A stretch of 59,261 nucleotides of DNA from positions 1-59,261 of the forward strand of contig UZAE01012136.1 of assembly GCA_900617975.1 (NCBI GenBank). The letters are read 5' to 3'. The first letter of the stretch is position 1. Each line of letters starts with the position of its first letter. The notes below the pieces were generated by a model that saw only the letters and a list, made by a program, of their open reading frames with translations, was not told the origin of the DNA and made no database searches. This DNA is from Rodentolepis nana. Lineage: Eukaryota > Platyhelminthes > Cestoda > Cyclophyllidea > Hymenolepididae. This document shows positions 1 to 11,624 of this stretch, piece by piece. Made by a program: the position numbers and the translations under genes.

Positions 1-298
1 CAGGAGGTTGCCCATTGCAAGAGCTCTCAAATGGCTCCGATCATGTTGGTAAAGCTAACTTAAGAATCATATCAATTTATTCTATTAGATACTCGCTTTA
101 CAACGTCATTGCTATTTCTCAGAGTTGATTATAAAAACTATTTCTTTCAGAAGGATTAAGTCAAGAGTTAAGAGGGATTACTCTTAAATTGATCAAACGG
201 TAATGAAAGAGAGGGGAAAAGAGTGTATGAAGGGTAATGTTGATTTGGAAGAGAACGGAACAAGCGCCAGTGCTGAGTGAGGTAAACAAGAGCCAAAA

Positions 299-424
299 TA
301 TTTATTTATTTATTTATATCAAATGGCAGGCTTTATGATATTTATCATTAGCCCTTTAGTTGACTTCAAGCTTTACAAAGGGGAAGGAACATCAACGTGA
401 AAAAATTCGAAAGTGGGGGGGGGG
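299..424 (-). mobile_element. Truncated non-LTR retroelement 3' tail, copy A
   Basis: Read on the minus strand, positions 363 down to 321 match the block at 40355-40397 (+) with about 4 differences in 43 bases (key core GGGCTAATGATA and AAAGCCTGCCATTT). The copy ends in a tetranucleotide tail that appears as repeated TTTA at 301-317 on the plus strand. Upstream in element orientation there is a run of about 10 C (414-424 on plus), as in the second copy. The second copy follows a LINE-type ORF remnant, so this is probably a severely 5'-truncated insertion of the same family. Target-site duplications were not identified. Confidence 0.6.
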
Positions 425-441
425 AGGAACAGAAGAGTGTT

Positions 442-681
442 TCAAAGATGTAAGAGACAGACACAAAAGTAGAACAAAGGTGAGGTGAGTAATGTGAAAA
501 TAGTCGAATATGACATGCAGTGGGGTAATGGTAGTTTGAAGTGAGAAGTCAACTGCCAGTTAATAGACTTTTTTGCCGTATGAATATACGTTGCCCAGGG
601 TGCACCACGAGGAGGTAAGTCTATCGCACACCCTACAAGAGCTAAAATAAATATCGCGAATAATGGTACTTTAAATGGCAT
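442..681 (-). CDS. Possible small secreted peptide (weak)
   Basis: A 79-codon ORF starting with a true ATG at 681. Its first about 19 residues look like a signal peptide: a lysine near the N-terminus, a hydrophobic core FAIFILALVG and a small-residue cleavage region GCA. The predicted mature part contains a dibasic KK and two cysteines. I recognise no family. The context around the ATG is poor, with T at -3, and there is no supporting neighbour, so this could be chance. It lies just beside the retroelement tail at 299-424. Confidence 0.2.
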   Translation of the reverse strand: MPFKVPLFAIFILALVGCAIDLPPRGAPWATYIHTAKKSINWQLTSHFKLPLPHCMSYSTIFTLLTSPLFYFCVCLLHL

Positions 682-1591
682 TCATGGGAGCCGCAATGAT
701 AAACCAGAGCGATAAGGAATCATTATCTCAAAAGCAACTAAGAATTTTTGCGGTTATAAGGGCATAATCATGTTCTGCCTTTTTAATAAATACCTCCCTT
801 CTGGCCTGAAGAATGCATATCCAGTGTTCAAGTACCCGCAGCTATCATCGAGAAACCCAATGAAACAGGACATCAGGTATGCTCTGTTCTCTCTCCCGCG
901 TTTAAAGCATACAATTAATTTTATACCGAGTTTTCCACTAAGTCTTCATTCTACTAGGGTCATTTACAGAGCCACTTGAGAGTTGATTGATTTCGCATTT
1001 CTTTATTTCTCCATGAGAGGCCAATAAAAATTCGTCGTCCCCGAGTTGAGCCAGTATAGTAGCATACAATATTCTATGTGTTTTCAAAGGAGTTAGCAGA
1101 AATTGAGCGATTCACTTCAGAATGAATTACTTGCCAATATCAACCCCCATTTCTAGCAGGGGTCACCTAATACTTTCTGACAATAACAGAATTATGGATA
1201 CGATTTTACACACTCACAAAAGATTCCAACAGAATTCGCATACCCCTTACCGCTTTTAGGATTTTCAATTAATGTGAATTTATATGGTACATTTAAAAAA
1301 GTTAGACCATTGGGTTGGGCTACGAACACTTTACACTGCTGGTAAGTGAGCGATGCTCGTGAATGTATTTGTCAACATTTAAATTCTTTGACTAAATCTT
1401 CCTTTTACGATATAAACGGGAAGGTTCTCCTGAATTAAAAGAGATAATATTATTTAAAGTATGCTGTTATGGTCTTAAACCAAACTTTGCTTTTAACAAC
1501 AATTTTTGATTTAATCGTCTCTCAAACGAATCACTTGTGAAAATATACCTTAAAGCCTTGCAATTTTTGCAAAAAAATCGATGTTACCACG

Positions 1592-2872
1592 ATGCAAAAG
1601 CAAGTCATACCTTCAAAAGTTTATGAGGTTAATCCCGATAAAATTCCTTCTGCAGAACTGAATAATTCTAATGAAGTCAAAATAAGTTCGCTTCCTTTTA
1701 CCTCGGGTATTTCATCTGGGGCAAAACCAACCCAGACAATTACTGCTAAAACAGGGAGATCCGCTTTGACACTTAACCTTCAACTTCATGCTAGCAGCAG
1801 TTTTGTTCATCCCAGTGAGAAATCATTTACCAATCATATTTCTTCTGGAACTTTCCAAAAGAGTCAACAAGCCAAACAAGCTGAGGGAAGGAAATTAGGT
1901 GATCGGCTTCCACCTGCTTCAAATCGTCAGCGCCAACCCATTAATGATGCCAAATTCGCTGAAGAGGCACTTTTCAAGAAGACGCTTTCGATAGGCTTGT
2001 CAGATGTATTTAAAAATGCGCTGATTAAACATAAGTTAAACCTCACCGATTTTAGGCCTCTAAAGGCTCCCTTTGTTCCTTATATTGTCAAGATTTTGGT
2101 CAATTTCATTGAAGGAGATTGCAGAACTTATGGTTGGAATACTGTCTTTACACCATCCGATTCTTCTCAAATGGAATTGGCGGAGCTTCATGCATGTTTG
2201 CTACTGCAAAACAGAAACTATCATGAACACATTAAACGCCAAGTTAAAGCAATGTCCTTGTCCCTCAAAGTTGATACATTACGTGTTCTGCTTGCCAGAT
2301 TCAAGCAAAAGCCTCTTCATTTCAGTAGGCAAATTTTAAAAGAGGTAGTTAAACAGCCATTGTATGACCTTTTCTTACGACCGAATACGAACATTAAAGA
2401 TCTGGTTCGACAAACGTGCCTTCCAACTAGCAGAACGACCATGGATACACTTGCATTTATGATGTTCCACCTTCAGCATGCATGGAAAGGATGCGTTTCA
2501 AATGTGGCGAGTAAAACGACTCTGGCCAAAATTTATGGACCTCTACTCGTAAGCTTCTCGGAAAGACCCGTTATAACGGACCAGGATCCGACAAGTTATA
2601 AAACTGAAGAGGCAGCTATTCTAGAGGTGATTCTTGAAGTTTGTGATTTGCACTTCTGGGACAACTTGAGCATGTTGAAAATGCATCTTGCTTTTAACAG
2701 TAAAGAGGACGATTCGGAGGTCCAAGCGGTAGATCCATTAGAGGATAATGTAGCTCAAATTCCTATCGAGCCACCTGAATATGAGAATGAGGCATGGTTT
2801 TCTTGTCTTTTTGGGCCTAAAGAATCTCCATCAAAGATAGCACTTGAGGAGGAGGGGAAAGATATCGAGTAA
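1592..2872 (+). CDS. RACGAP1-like RhoGAP-domain protein lacking the arginine finger (intronless)
   Basis: A single-exon ORF of 426 aa. Residues about 1-130 are low-complexity, Ser/Thr/Lys-rich and probably disordered. Residues about 150-375 resemble a RhoGAP domain. The opening helix is APFVPYIVKILVNFIE. A later stretch DTLAFMMFHLQHAW (from about residue 285) followed by LAKIYGPLLV matches the RACGAP1/MgcRacGAP helix and NLAKVFGP motif well, and LHFWDNL echoes its LEYW motif. In active RhoGAPs the first loop is GxYRxSG with a catalytic arginine; here the equivalent stretch is YGWNTVF, without it. The RACGAP1 coiled coil and C1 zinc finger are not present. The acidic C-terminus is unassigned. 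RACGAP1 works in centralspindlin at cytokinesis; this protein is inferred to be a GTPase-binding paralogue without GAP activity. Every other gene here is multi-exonic, so a retrocopy origin is possible. An ATTAAA-like signal lies near 2905. Confidence 0.7.
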   Translation: MQKQVIPSKVYEVNPDKIPSAELNNSNEVKISSLPFTSGISSGAKPTQTITAKTGRSALTLNLQLHASSSFVHPSEKSFTNHISSGTFQKSQQAKQAEGRKLGDRLPPASNRQRQPINDAKFAEEALFKKTLSIGLSDVFKNALIKHKLNLTDFRPLKAPFVPYIVKILVNFIEGDCRTYGWNTVFTPSDSSQMELAELHACLLLQNRNYHEHIKRQVKAMSLSLKVDTLRVLLARFKQKPLHFSRQILKEVVKQPLYDLFLRPNTNIKDLVRQTCLPTSRTTMDTLAFMMFHLQHAWKGCVSNVASKTTLAKIYGPLLVSFSERPVITDQDPTSYKTEEAAILEVILEVCDLHFWDNLSMLKMHLAFNSKEDDSEVQAVDPLEDNVAQIPIEPPEYENEAWFSCLFGPKESPSKIALEEEGKDIE

Positions 2873-3444
2873 GCTCATATTTTTGGGAGTAGAATTTATT
2901 TTTATTAAATTTTTTTATTCAGTGGCCGTTTGCTAATCTACCTTTAATAATGTACCAAGCTCCCCGAAAGCATGAATAATAACAACTATATCTATTAAAT
3001 GGTAAAATATTAAATCGGAGTCAGATAAAATATTATCAAGCATATATTTGATCTTGCTGTCTGAGTTATTCATAAGGAAATATTTTACTTTTATCTGGGA
3101 ATCTTAATGAACCATTGACCGATATTTTCGTAATTAATACCCCTCTTCTGAAGTATAATTAGCAAACCAATTGTGTTTCAAGTAAGTGAAATCTTATGCT
3201 AAAATTGTCCTAAGGAAAGAGGTACTGCCCCCTCGATTTCCCACCCATATGGTCTTTTGTAATACGCTTTGTAATTCAACCCACAAGTATTATATCTCAA
3301 CTGAAATTAGAATAGATTTGGATGCAGTCATGATAGAGTCCCTTTTTCTTTCTGATAATGTTATACGCTTTTAGGAATCCATGGAGAAACAGCATTTCCG
3401 TTAAATGTCACTTTACACCGCAATGCATCAAATTACCTGAAGAA
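2873..3444. other. Intergenic, AT-rich
   Basis: No convincing gene. The short ORF at 3186-3374 shows no domain or splice context and I do not support it. Confidence 0.5.
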
Positions 3445-3660
3445 ATGGAAAATCAACACGAAGACGGTCAGTTAACGGAAAAGCCAGCTTTATTAGAAGG
3501 AAACAAACGTCACACAAATGGTGCGCGGTTCCGTAAACTATCGCTAGATATTAAGGAATATCCACGGAAGCATATGTTCCTGCATGGAAATCTGCGCAAT
3601 ACGCAAGAAATACTAAAAGACACTAAGAAGCTATTAACAAATCCAAATGGGGAATTTTAA
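3445..3660 (+). CDS. Small hypothetical basic protein
   Basis: A 71-codon ORF from ATG 3445 (A at -3, good context) to TAA. The product is hydrophilic and rich in Lys, Asn and Glu, with a central basic block (KRHTNGARFRKLSLDIKEY), and has no signal peptide or membrane segment. The composition looks more coding-like than the flanks. The frame is open upstream to about 3358 with another ATG, so the start is uncertain. It could also be the last exon of a gene whose 5' exons I cannot see. I do not recognise the family. Confidence 0.3.
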   Translation: MENQHEDGQLTEKPALLEGNKRHTNGARFRKLSLDIKEYPRKHMFLHGNLRNTQEILKDTKKLLTNPNGEF

Positions 3661-4646
3661 AGTGTCCAACCAAAAAACTACTTGGTTTATCCAGAATCCA
3701 AATGTACATTTCGAAAAAGAAAGTTAAACTAAACAATTATTTACGGTAAAATGGAATACTAATTTTATCTCAAAACTAATGCGTTGGTACCCACTAATAA
3801 GAGAATAAAATTTCTTTGTCGAAATTTATTGTTGTTTCTTAAAAAGAATGTCTCCATTTTAATTTAACTTTCAATAGTCTAATGTCATCAGGATATTTAT
3901 AATTGGTGCCCATTACCCTTTAAATTAAATAACCATCTCTTTAATTATATATTGCGCAATTGCTGCAATCTCTGTTAATGTCATGAATTTCTAGCACATT
4001 TTCAATTACAAAGACTAAAGCATTTGTCCCAAATTCCCTATGGCAATTAGATCAACTACATTTTACTGAACAATCGAGAAAATATTTAAACAAATGTTTT
4101 CAAGATTAGGAAAAGAAAATATAATTCCAATTAATTTCGAAGAATATTCAATTTTGAAAATGATTTATGATGATAGACAAATTGCAAAATAGGGTCTTAA
4201 TGTTTTGCTGGTCTTTATATAAAGTTAATATGAATGAAAGCAAGAGTATATGGTAACATTGCATTTTTTACGCATAGTAGGATTTGAAGGTGTATTTTTG
4301 CAACACAACATGACTGAGATTTGATAATGCACACTAATTGCTAAAAATATGGCATAATGTAAATCATAATAACAAAATTCAAGTAAATCTTAATAATTTT
4401 TACCTTATTTGCAATTTGTCAAAAAATTATCTAACGGATGGAAAAATTATAACAACGCTTGAATAGTAATTCGTTCCCTTTTAATACTTTCAATAGACGT
4501 TTTATCATGTTTGTCAAAAAGGAATATTCCAATAGGCTTTTATTTACCGAGGTGTTATTTCATACTTTAACCACTCGTTTAAATTGGCGATAATTCGTGT
4601 GACAAATTGAATAGAACCCCACGGGTCGGTGTTTTGTGCCCCTGAA
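3661..4646. other. Intergenic, very AT-rich, upstream of FARSA
   Basis: About 1 kb with no ORF, RNA or repeat that I can support. It should contain the FARSA promoter or a trans-splice site, but no element is clear by eye. Confidence 0.5.
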
Positions 4647-7600
4647 ATGGATATAGCGCAGACCATCCTTGATGCACTAGCTGAACAATCTCCCTTAAAC
4701 TCAGGGGAGCTTGCTGATTGCTTGAATTTAAATCATCAAATTGTTGTTGGTGGCATTAAAAGTCTTCAGCAAATTGATGGGGTATGTTTCTAAGCGAGAT
4801 AAGTTACCTTACAGTTAATAAAAGCTGAACAAGTCTCAATAACAGAGTGTGTTCTCACTGAAGAGGGCAAATATGTCCAAGAGCATGGAAGTCATGAGTT
4901 TGTAGTGTATTGCTCTGTTCCTGATGAAGGCATCTCAATGGCAGATCTTTTGGTTTGTTACAATCTTTCTCATAAATAATATCTTTAGAAAACTTCAAAA
5001 TATGCTAAGGTTGGACTGAGCAAAGCACTAGCAGCCAATTGGATTTCTGTTACAAAGGATGAATCCAATGTCCAAATTGTTAAGAAATTGGTGAGACATA
5101 TTTTTCCTCGTTACTGTCTTCCTGCGTCAGAATAAACCGTCTGTTGATGATGTGCAAGCTTGTTTAGAAAAACTCCAAAATTTAAGTATTAATGAGAAGA
5201 ATGACTTGAAGAAGCGAAAGTTGATTTCCGAAAAGTAAGGTATTTTAATTTCATTCAACCTAATAATTAGAAAGACAACTGTGTACATTGTTGAACGAGG
5301 TCCTAATTTCACTACTCAGCGAGTTAAAGAAGAAACTGATTTAACTTCGTCCATGGTTCAGAGTGGATCATGGAAAGATCTCAAGTTCAAGAAATATAAC
5401 TTCAAAGCTCTTGGTGTTTTCCCTGGAGGTGGACATTTGCATCCACTATTGAGGGTCCGTACTGAGTTCCGACGAATTCTTATGCATATGGGGTAAGCAT
5501 AATTTGTTACCCTGTTGCTTCTTGTCTTCATAATTAATGAATTAATGTTGTGTTTCACATTTGTTACAGTTTCTCAGAGATGCCGACGAACAATTATGTT
5601 GAGTCGAGCTTCTGGAACTTTGACAGTCTTTTCCAACCTCAGCAACATCCAGCTCGTGATGCGCATGATACCTTCTTCTTGTCTGGTGCGTATTTTATTT
5701 ATTCTACTCTGTGCACTTGGTACCGTTTTGCTTCGTTTTTTCATATATATTATACCTATTGAGTGTAATAAATGGGCTGCCTGATTGAGGACTGCCTCGG
5801 CCATTTCTCTTAATTTACCACGTAAATCTATGTACACAGATGTAATGTACCTTGTGGTAGTAGTAATGGGTTTCAGAACTTTGTCAACCTAACTGTACTC
5901 GTAAGGATTAACTTTTTCAACTTTTTAATGTGACATCTTTCTGCCCCAGAAAAGTATAACTATGCATTGGGTTCTAGCTTCAATGTTAACTTGTTTTATG
6001 AAACCTATTACTGCTTTTTTGAAACTTTTTCTTTTTACGCAACGTATAATTTTCTGGACATTATCTTTGTTTTTCACTCAAAAAATCTTATCTTTATATA
6101 TGTTATTTCTAACAAATCCAAAAATCAATTTTCATGGCAATATTCTTCTCTCAGTGCTCAATAAGGCCTCGGAGCATTATTTTGGAAAATTATGTTATAG
6201 CTCATGATCGGATGGATGTAACGAATTGTAATGCTAAAAATTTGTTTATTCGAATTGATAAGGATGCATTCTTGATCAAAGAATCAATAATGCAAAACGT
6301 CGAGAACACCCTTGTCTTATGTTAACCGGGATGATTAGTCCTTTATTCCTTCAGAGTAAAACTTTACAACACGGGAAGCAAAAGAACCTTCGCTAAACAC
6401 ACCGAGCTTAATTGTGGGCAGAAATGAATACTAAATCTTAAAAATATTTTCACTTCACTTACGCAACTTAACTTTTTTGAAGCCAATTTTTTATGCTTTA
6501 CCCCAGAGTCTGGATAAATCAATGTTGGTTAATCTGCTCAATTTAGGTTCTTAGATGTGTATGTTAAGCTGGTGATGTATGTTTCGGAATGGACTGCCTA
6601 GGGTTTAGTTTCAAGAATGAAAAAACTGTTATTTTCTTTGTTTTTATTATTATCTGTTAGATCCCGCTTCAACGGATCTAATGGCTCATATTCCGCAAGA
6701 CTATTTGGAGCGAGTAAAGAAGACTCATGAAGTTGGTGGTTTTGGTTCGACTGGGTATCGGTATGAATGGCAACTCTCCGAATCTGCTAAGAACCTTCTG
6801 CGAACCCATACAACTGCCGTTAGTGCACGAATGCTCTATCAACTTGCACAGCAGGTGTAATATTATTGAGAAATGTTATTAATAATCTTGCTTACTTAAA
6901 TCTAATAAATAGTTTTGTTATCACACTTGCAGAAAGAGTTTAAACCTCAACGCTATTTTAGTATTGATCGAGTCTTCCGAAATGAGACTCTGGATGCCAC
7001 ACACTTGGCTGAGTTCCATCAGGTTGAAGGTGTGTTTGCTGATTATGGTCTGAATTTGGGCCATTTAAAGGCTGTGATTCGATCTTTCTTTGGTCATCTG
7101 GGCCTGCGCCAACTCAAGTTCAAACCTGCCTACAATCCCTACACGGAGCCTTCAATGGAAATCTTCTCTTTCCATCCTGGCAAGTTCCAGAATGCTTGTG
7201 TATATTGTTTGGGTTCAGATAAGCAAAGTTATTAAGCCGTTTAGAGAGAATGCCATACCTGGTTCCCTGCTAAGAATGGGTCATTAGATTTCTTCGTAAG
7301 TAATTAAGCGAGCTATGTCTCAAAGCTTCCGGAATGGAGTTGGCATTCTTACTAATAGCGCCTTAACCACTGCTTTTCAAAGCATTTGGATTGTCACGTA
7401 AGGAGCACATGAGTTCCTGCATTGGTCATTTCGATAAAGCAACCTTTTATCTACAATTTTTTCCGAAGTGGTTAAAGCCATTCAAGTGTACTACAATAAC
7501 GCATGTATCTTTGGCATTGAACTTTTTGTCTTGAGAGGCTGATATGGGTCAATCTCTATATGGATTTTCTTCTCTCTTATCCTTACTGTATGTCCTTTTT

Positions 7601-8002
7601 TTATTTTTTAAGGACTGATATTTCGAAATTGTAGTCTTGTTCTATTCTGTATTCGAAAGCTTCCTAATATTTGAATGTCTTTGACTTTTTAATAAAAAGG
7701 CTTGAAGAAGTGGGTGGAAATCGGAAACTCTGGAATCTTCCGTCCTGAAATGTTGCGTCCAATGGGACTTCCCGAAGGTGTCCGTGTTATCGCTTGGGGT
7801 CTCTCTCTTGAACGGTACGTATATGACCCATTTAATTAGATCATGTCAGAACCAGCATTTTTTGTTTCACTTTGTTAATTTTTATAATTGCAGACCCACA
7901 ATGATTCGCTACGGCTATAAGAATATTCGTGACTTGATGGGTCCGAAGGTGGATTTGAGAATGGTTTACGATAGTCCTCTGTGCCGTCTGGATAAATTTT
8001 GA
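4647..8002 (+). CDS. FARSA: Phenylalanyl-tRNA synthetase alpha subunit, cytosolic
   Basis: Charges tRNA-Phe as the alpha subunit of the cytosolic alpha2-beta2 enzyme. Exons: 4647-4781, 4815-4952, 4989-5090, 5131-5234, 5271-5492, 5570-5685, 6661-6854, 6933-7179, 7700-7814, 7894-8002, totalling 1482 nt or 493 aa (human about 508). Phases agree at every junction. The N-terminal about 120 residues match the winged-helix region of animal alpha subunits. The catalytic part carries [20 protein letters not shown], class II motif 2 ([18 protein letters not shown]), the stretch [14 protein letters not shown] and motif 3 ([13 protein letters not shown]). The ending PLCRLDKF is typical. The first four introns are only 33, 36, 40 and 36 nt; intron 8 has a GC donor. 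AATAAA lies at 8062-8067. The gene converges on the STRAD gene, with about 330 nt between the stops. Confidence 0.96.
7180..7699 (+). other. GC-AG intron of FARSA
   Basis: The frame ...SFHPG must continue into [11 protein letters not shown] to match the family. The only consistent join is CCTG|gcaagt at 7180 to ...aaaaag|GC at 7700. The donor is GCAAGT, the usual consensus of GC-AG introns. No GT donor nearby keeps the frame and the conserved sequence. Confidence 0.85.
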
Positions 8003-8333
8003 TTGAGCTTGCTGTGGCACCTGTTTATTCCGTGTCTATCCTGCTGATCATTTTAATAATTAATAAAATACCTACGTACTTGTGATGTGAACCAGTTTTC
8101 TATTTATACATTTATTTCAATAGATTTTTAGGTAATTTCTAGATTAACACTGCTATCGATGTAGCCAAGAGGGAAGTTCAAAATAGTATAAAGGCAAATC
8201 TTCACAATAGCACATTATTCGTCAATGAAGTTTACTGAAAACATTGGCCGTGGGATAGGTTGCAAGAGAAAATAGGTCGAGAATTTAGGAAATATTTCTA
8301 TGTACACAAGGTCTGAATTCATTAGAGGATTGG
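8003..8333. other. Convergent 3' intergenic spacer with poly(A) signals for both strands
   Basis: Holds AATAAA for FARSA at 8062-8067 (+) and TTTATT at 8111-8116, which is AATAAA on the minus strand, for the convergent STRAD gene. The 3' UTRs of the two genes probably abut or overlap here. Confidence 0.55.
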
Positions 8334-10365
8334 CTACTGCAGACGAAAACGAGTAAGATGGGATTCCTTCAACGGCGTGGCTAGACCCTGTTTGACCCAT
8401 TCATTTTCCAGAAGTTCTTCCGCGGTTGGACGCTGGCTGGCATCGAATTTAGTGCATGATTCAAAGACAGAGATCAGTTCAGCACTAGCTGTTTGACCCG
8501 GGGACTAAATGAGAACAGATGGTAAACTTTGAGGATAAAATACCAGCCATTAGTAAATAATGAATAATAGGTAGAGCAAATTAATATCCAGGTCCTACAT
8601 TGCACAATTCTAAGGAGCAATTTGGAATCGATCATTCCAACATGACCTTGAAGACAAAACGCTCAATATCTACATTACAAGACTTAATTGAGGATGGATC
8701 ACGTGTTAAAGGACCTAATTTATTAAATGTACATATTTTCCAGTTTGGGTTACAATTTAAATCCATAGCCCCCGTTAGATACTGTTCCCACTCTAAGTAG
8801 TCCCTCAATGACAATATGAAAAGGGGATCAATAGTAAATCGCTTGAACCGATTGTATAAGAAATAGACATACATAGTGCTCAAAATTAGGCAAACTGTGA
8901 CCTACGATATGATTAAAAATAGTGACAGAAACAAATTTTTAAAAAAGTTCAGGGTCAGATAATCCAAATGTATAAAAAATCGAATGAAAATTGATCTATA
9001 GGACATAAATATGAATGCCATAATATAGTAGCAATTAAAATGGATTCGATAATAACTACTAGGACTCTGAGGGCTTTTAATCGATTATTTGCTACATATG
9101 AGAAATAATCTACTAACGATGGATTGCCAAGGATGATTCGATACTGTTACAGAAGCGATCTTTCTGAGGAGTTTAGGAAGGAAGGAGAAATGGAACTTTG
9201 ATTTACAACCACTAAATTTAAACTTAGAGGAAAAGAAATAGCGAAAACGCATCATATACTACAGAGAGTAATTTCTTCATCGTAGACAATCGTGGAAAAC
9301 CGGCATATTTGAAATGCCCACCAATTTAGGGCAGCTAATTTCATTTAATGAGCAAATTTTTGTAGAACAGGGGCTGGGAGAATGAACGGGATAATTTTAA
9401 AAATCAACGGCCAATCAGAAATTCATAGGAGAGATATAAATAAAAAGTAGTGGAGAAATTAAAACGTACGCAAGGCAGTTGAATAGCTCCTTTGAGAGTC
9501 ATTTTCTTGAGAAAAATTAGAGATGGAGTGATGGTACCAACAAAAGGCGCAATTCCAGTAAACATCTCAGCCAGTGCCAACCCTAAACTATAAATATCCG
9601 ATGGTTTACCATAGCCCTCAAAGTCCTGTGCGACCATTTCTGGACTATACCAGGCAGCGGGATGGGTGCTGTAGATATTATCCTGGAGATTCTGATAGTG
9701 CCAACCCCTCCAAGTAGCATCGATAATGGGAACATCAGTTCGATTAAGAGAACTGCCGAAAGGACTTACAGGAACAATGCTTCCCAAACCACAAAATGCA
9801 ATACCCAATGAGTCATCTTCATCGGGTAGTTGATATAAAAGCATATGCCTAGCACAAATCGATCGATGTATCCAACGATTCTTGTGAAGTTGATATAAGC
9901 TTCTCACCGCTCTAGAGAATATCGCCTGCACAATGGATTCGGGAAGACCACCGTCGACAAAGTAGGGCTTGAGGAGATCGTGTACACTTCCAGATTTCGA
10001 AAATTGATAGGAAAATGTCAAATCGGATCCGGTTAAGTGAATAGAACCCGGAAGATACAAACCACAATTTACGTTATTTTTAATAACACCAACATTTTCT
10101 GAATTATACATGCGAATAGGAGAAATCTTTTGAATGCATGCGATAAAGGTAAGCAGAGAAGCCAAATCGCCACGTCCACATTGTTCTAGTCTAATGGTTT
10201 TAGTCCATACATTTTTATTAGAAGAGCAAGTATAAGCAACAACTTCATCAGGAGGTGAAAGTACATAATCATTGTGTTCAAAAGACTTGGGTTTATCTAA
10301 AGCTGAAGAACTATAAAAATATCAACTTCACAAGTAACTTACAGATAATCTTCGTCGCAAATCAT
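8334..10365 (-). CDS. STRAD: STRAD-type pseudokinase (STE20-related adaptor)
   Basis: STRAD is a pseudokinase that, with MO25, activates the polarity and energy kinase LKB1. Exons on the minus strand: 10365-10343, 10310-9470, 8504-8334, giving 344 aa. The introns are 32 and 965 nt. Kinase landmarks are degenerate exactly as in STRAD. The glycine loop is unrecognisable and the beta-3 lysine is replaced (TIRLEQ, about 46-51). HRD becomes IHRS (155-158) and DFG becomes CGL (about 181-183). The APE equivalent SPE is kept (230-232), and GYGKPSDIYSLG matches STRAD GYxxKSDIYSVG. The last exon supplies the C-lobe end, with the arginine in DASQRPTAEELL. Human STRAD ends in a WEF motif that docks on MO25; here the C-terminus is LTRFRLQ, with no WEF seen. 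Start ATG 10365 is the only upstream in-frame ATG that I see. Confidence 0.85.
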
Positions 10366-11624
10366 TTCGCCTTTATTATTTATAATGTTTAGAATTTGGT
10401 GAAACGATTTAAAAGATGTGAAACGAATATTTATATGACAATCTTTAATTTTTAAAATAGGCAAATGAAATTATATTATAAACAATTATACCGCTAATAT
10501 AAGGCTTTTTAAGCATATTTTTTTATATTAGTTCCTTATATCTGTAAGACAATAGAATAAGTGCTTATTATTTAATAATGAAAAAGCTCAAATTGAAAGA
10601 GCGATAAAAGCTTTAATTTTTAAAATTTATTCAAATTTATTTGAACATTTAAAAGTGGTAAGTTATTTAGAATAATTTCTAAACTATTATTCATCCTGGT
10701 TCTCAGACTATGCACTAAATAACTGGATTAAATAGGGGACAAATGCCATTAGCGCAAGAGCCATATTACAGATGGATAGAAAAGCATACCATGGGAAGAA
10801 AAATATGAAAATGATTTGATAAATATGCGATCCTGTGGCGAATATTTAGAAAAAGATGTCAATAAGACTTGTAACTCAGTAAACACAGAGATTATGTAGC
10901 AGCAAAAAGTCACCATTTTTAAAGGTATTTGGCACTAACGTGAAAATGAATTTGTAGTTCAATATGGATAAAGCCACAAATGCCATGGTGCGAAGAATGA
11001 GTTATGAAGCACATAAATTAATTTTTCAATCTGTTGAAATTGAAATAAAGAACGAATGTATTTACAGGCAAAATGGATTTTAAATTTACCTTTTATTCAA
11101 AGTTTACTTTCTAGCAACACATCATCAAGAAAAACTTTTAGACCAGTCACAATAATTGTAATAATTCCTATATTATCATAGAAATATTTTACTTCGAAAA
11201 TAATTATAAATGACTTAAGGTTTTAGGTGTTTGTTAATTTTAACAAGCTTATGATGGAATGGGTATCGCAAGACATATAAATTAAAAAATGAAGTAATTT
11301 TCCGTTAGTTAATTAGATTAAATCATATGTCAAAAGTTACATCACCATTACGCAAATAGCGTGTTAATTTCAAATTATAGATTAAACTTAAACATCAAAC
11401 CATTTCTCCTTTAGTATATTAATAAATTTTAGAAAGAAATACTGATTGTTTTGACAATCCTGTTCGATGCACTTAAATGTTAAGGTCACATCTATAGCGT
11501 TTTTCACAAATACTCCGCATTTCTTTGGCAGGTTAGGTTCTTGCGTTCTGGGTTTTTTAAGTTTCTGCCTTCTTTCAAGTGTACTGAATCTCGTGCTAAT
11601 CTTAGTTCTGGTATTCTATTTCCC
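10366..11624. other. Divergent intergenic region, AT-rich
   Basis: Lies between the STRAD start (-) and the first exon of the SLC35F-type gene (+), so it should hold both promoters. No ORF, RNA or repeat can be supported. Confidence 0.5.

Larger units (their letters stand above)
1..1591. other. Gene-poor 5' flank with a retroelement tail
   Basis: AT-rich sequence upstream of the RhoGAP-like gene. It holds a truncated LINE 3' tail (about 299-424) and one short minus-strand ORF with a signal-peptide-like start (442-681), both listed separately. The ORF at 770-979 (+) has no recognisable domain. I see no other gene, RNA or clear promoter element. Confidence 0.5.

Noticed and set aside
8632..8883. 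Minus-strand ORF inside the STRAD intron
   Set aside because: No kinase-like sequence; joining 9470 to 8504 already gives a continuous C-lobe with correct phase.
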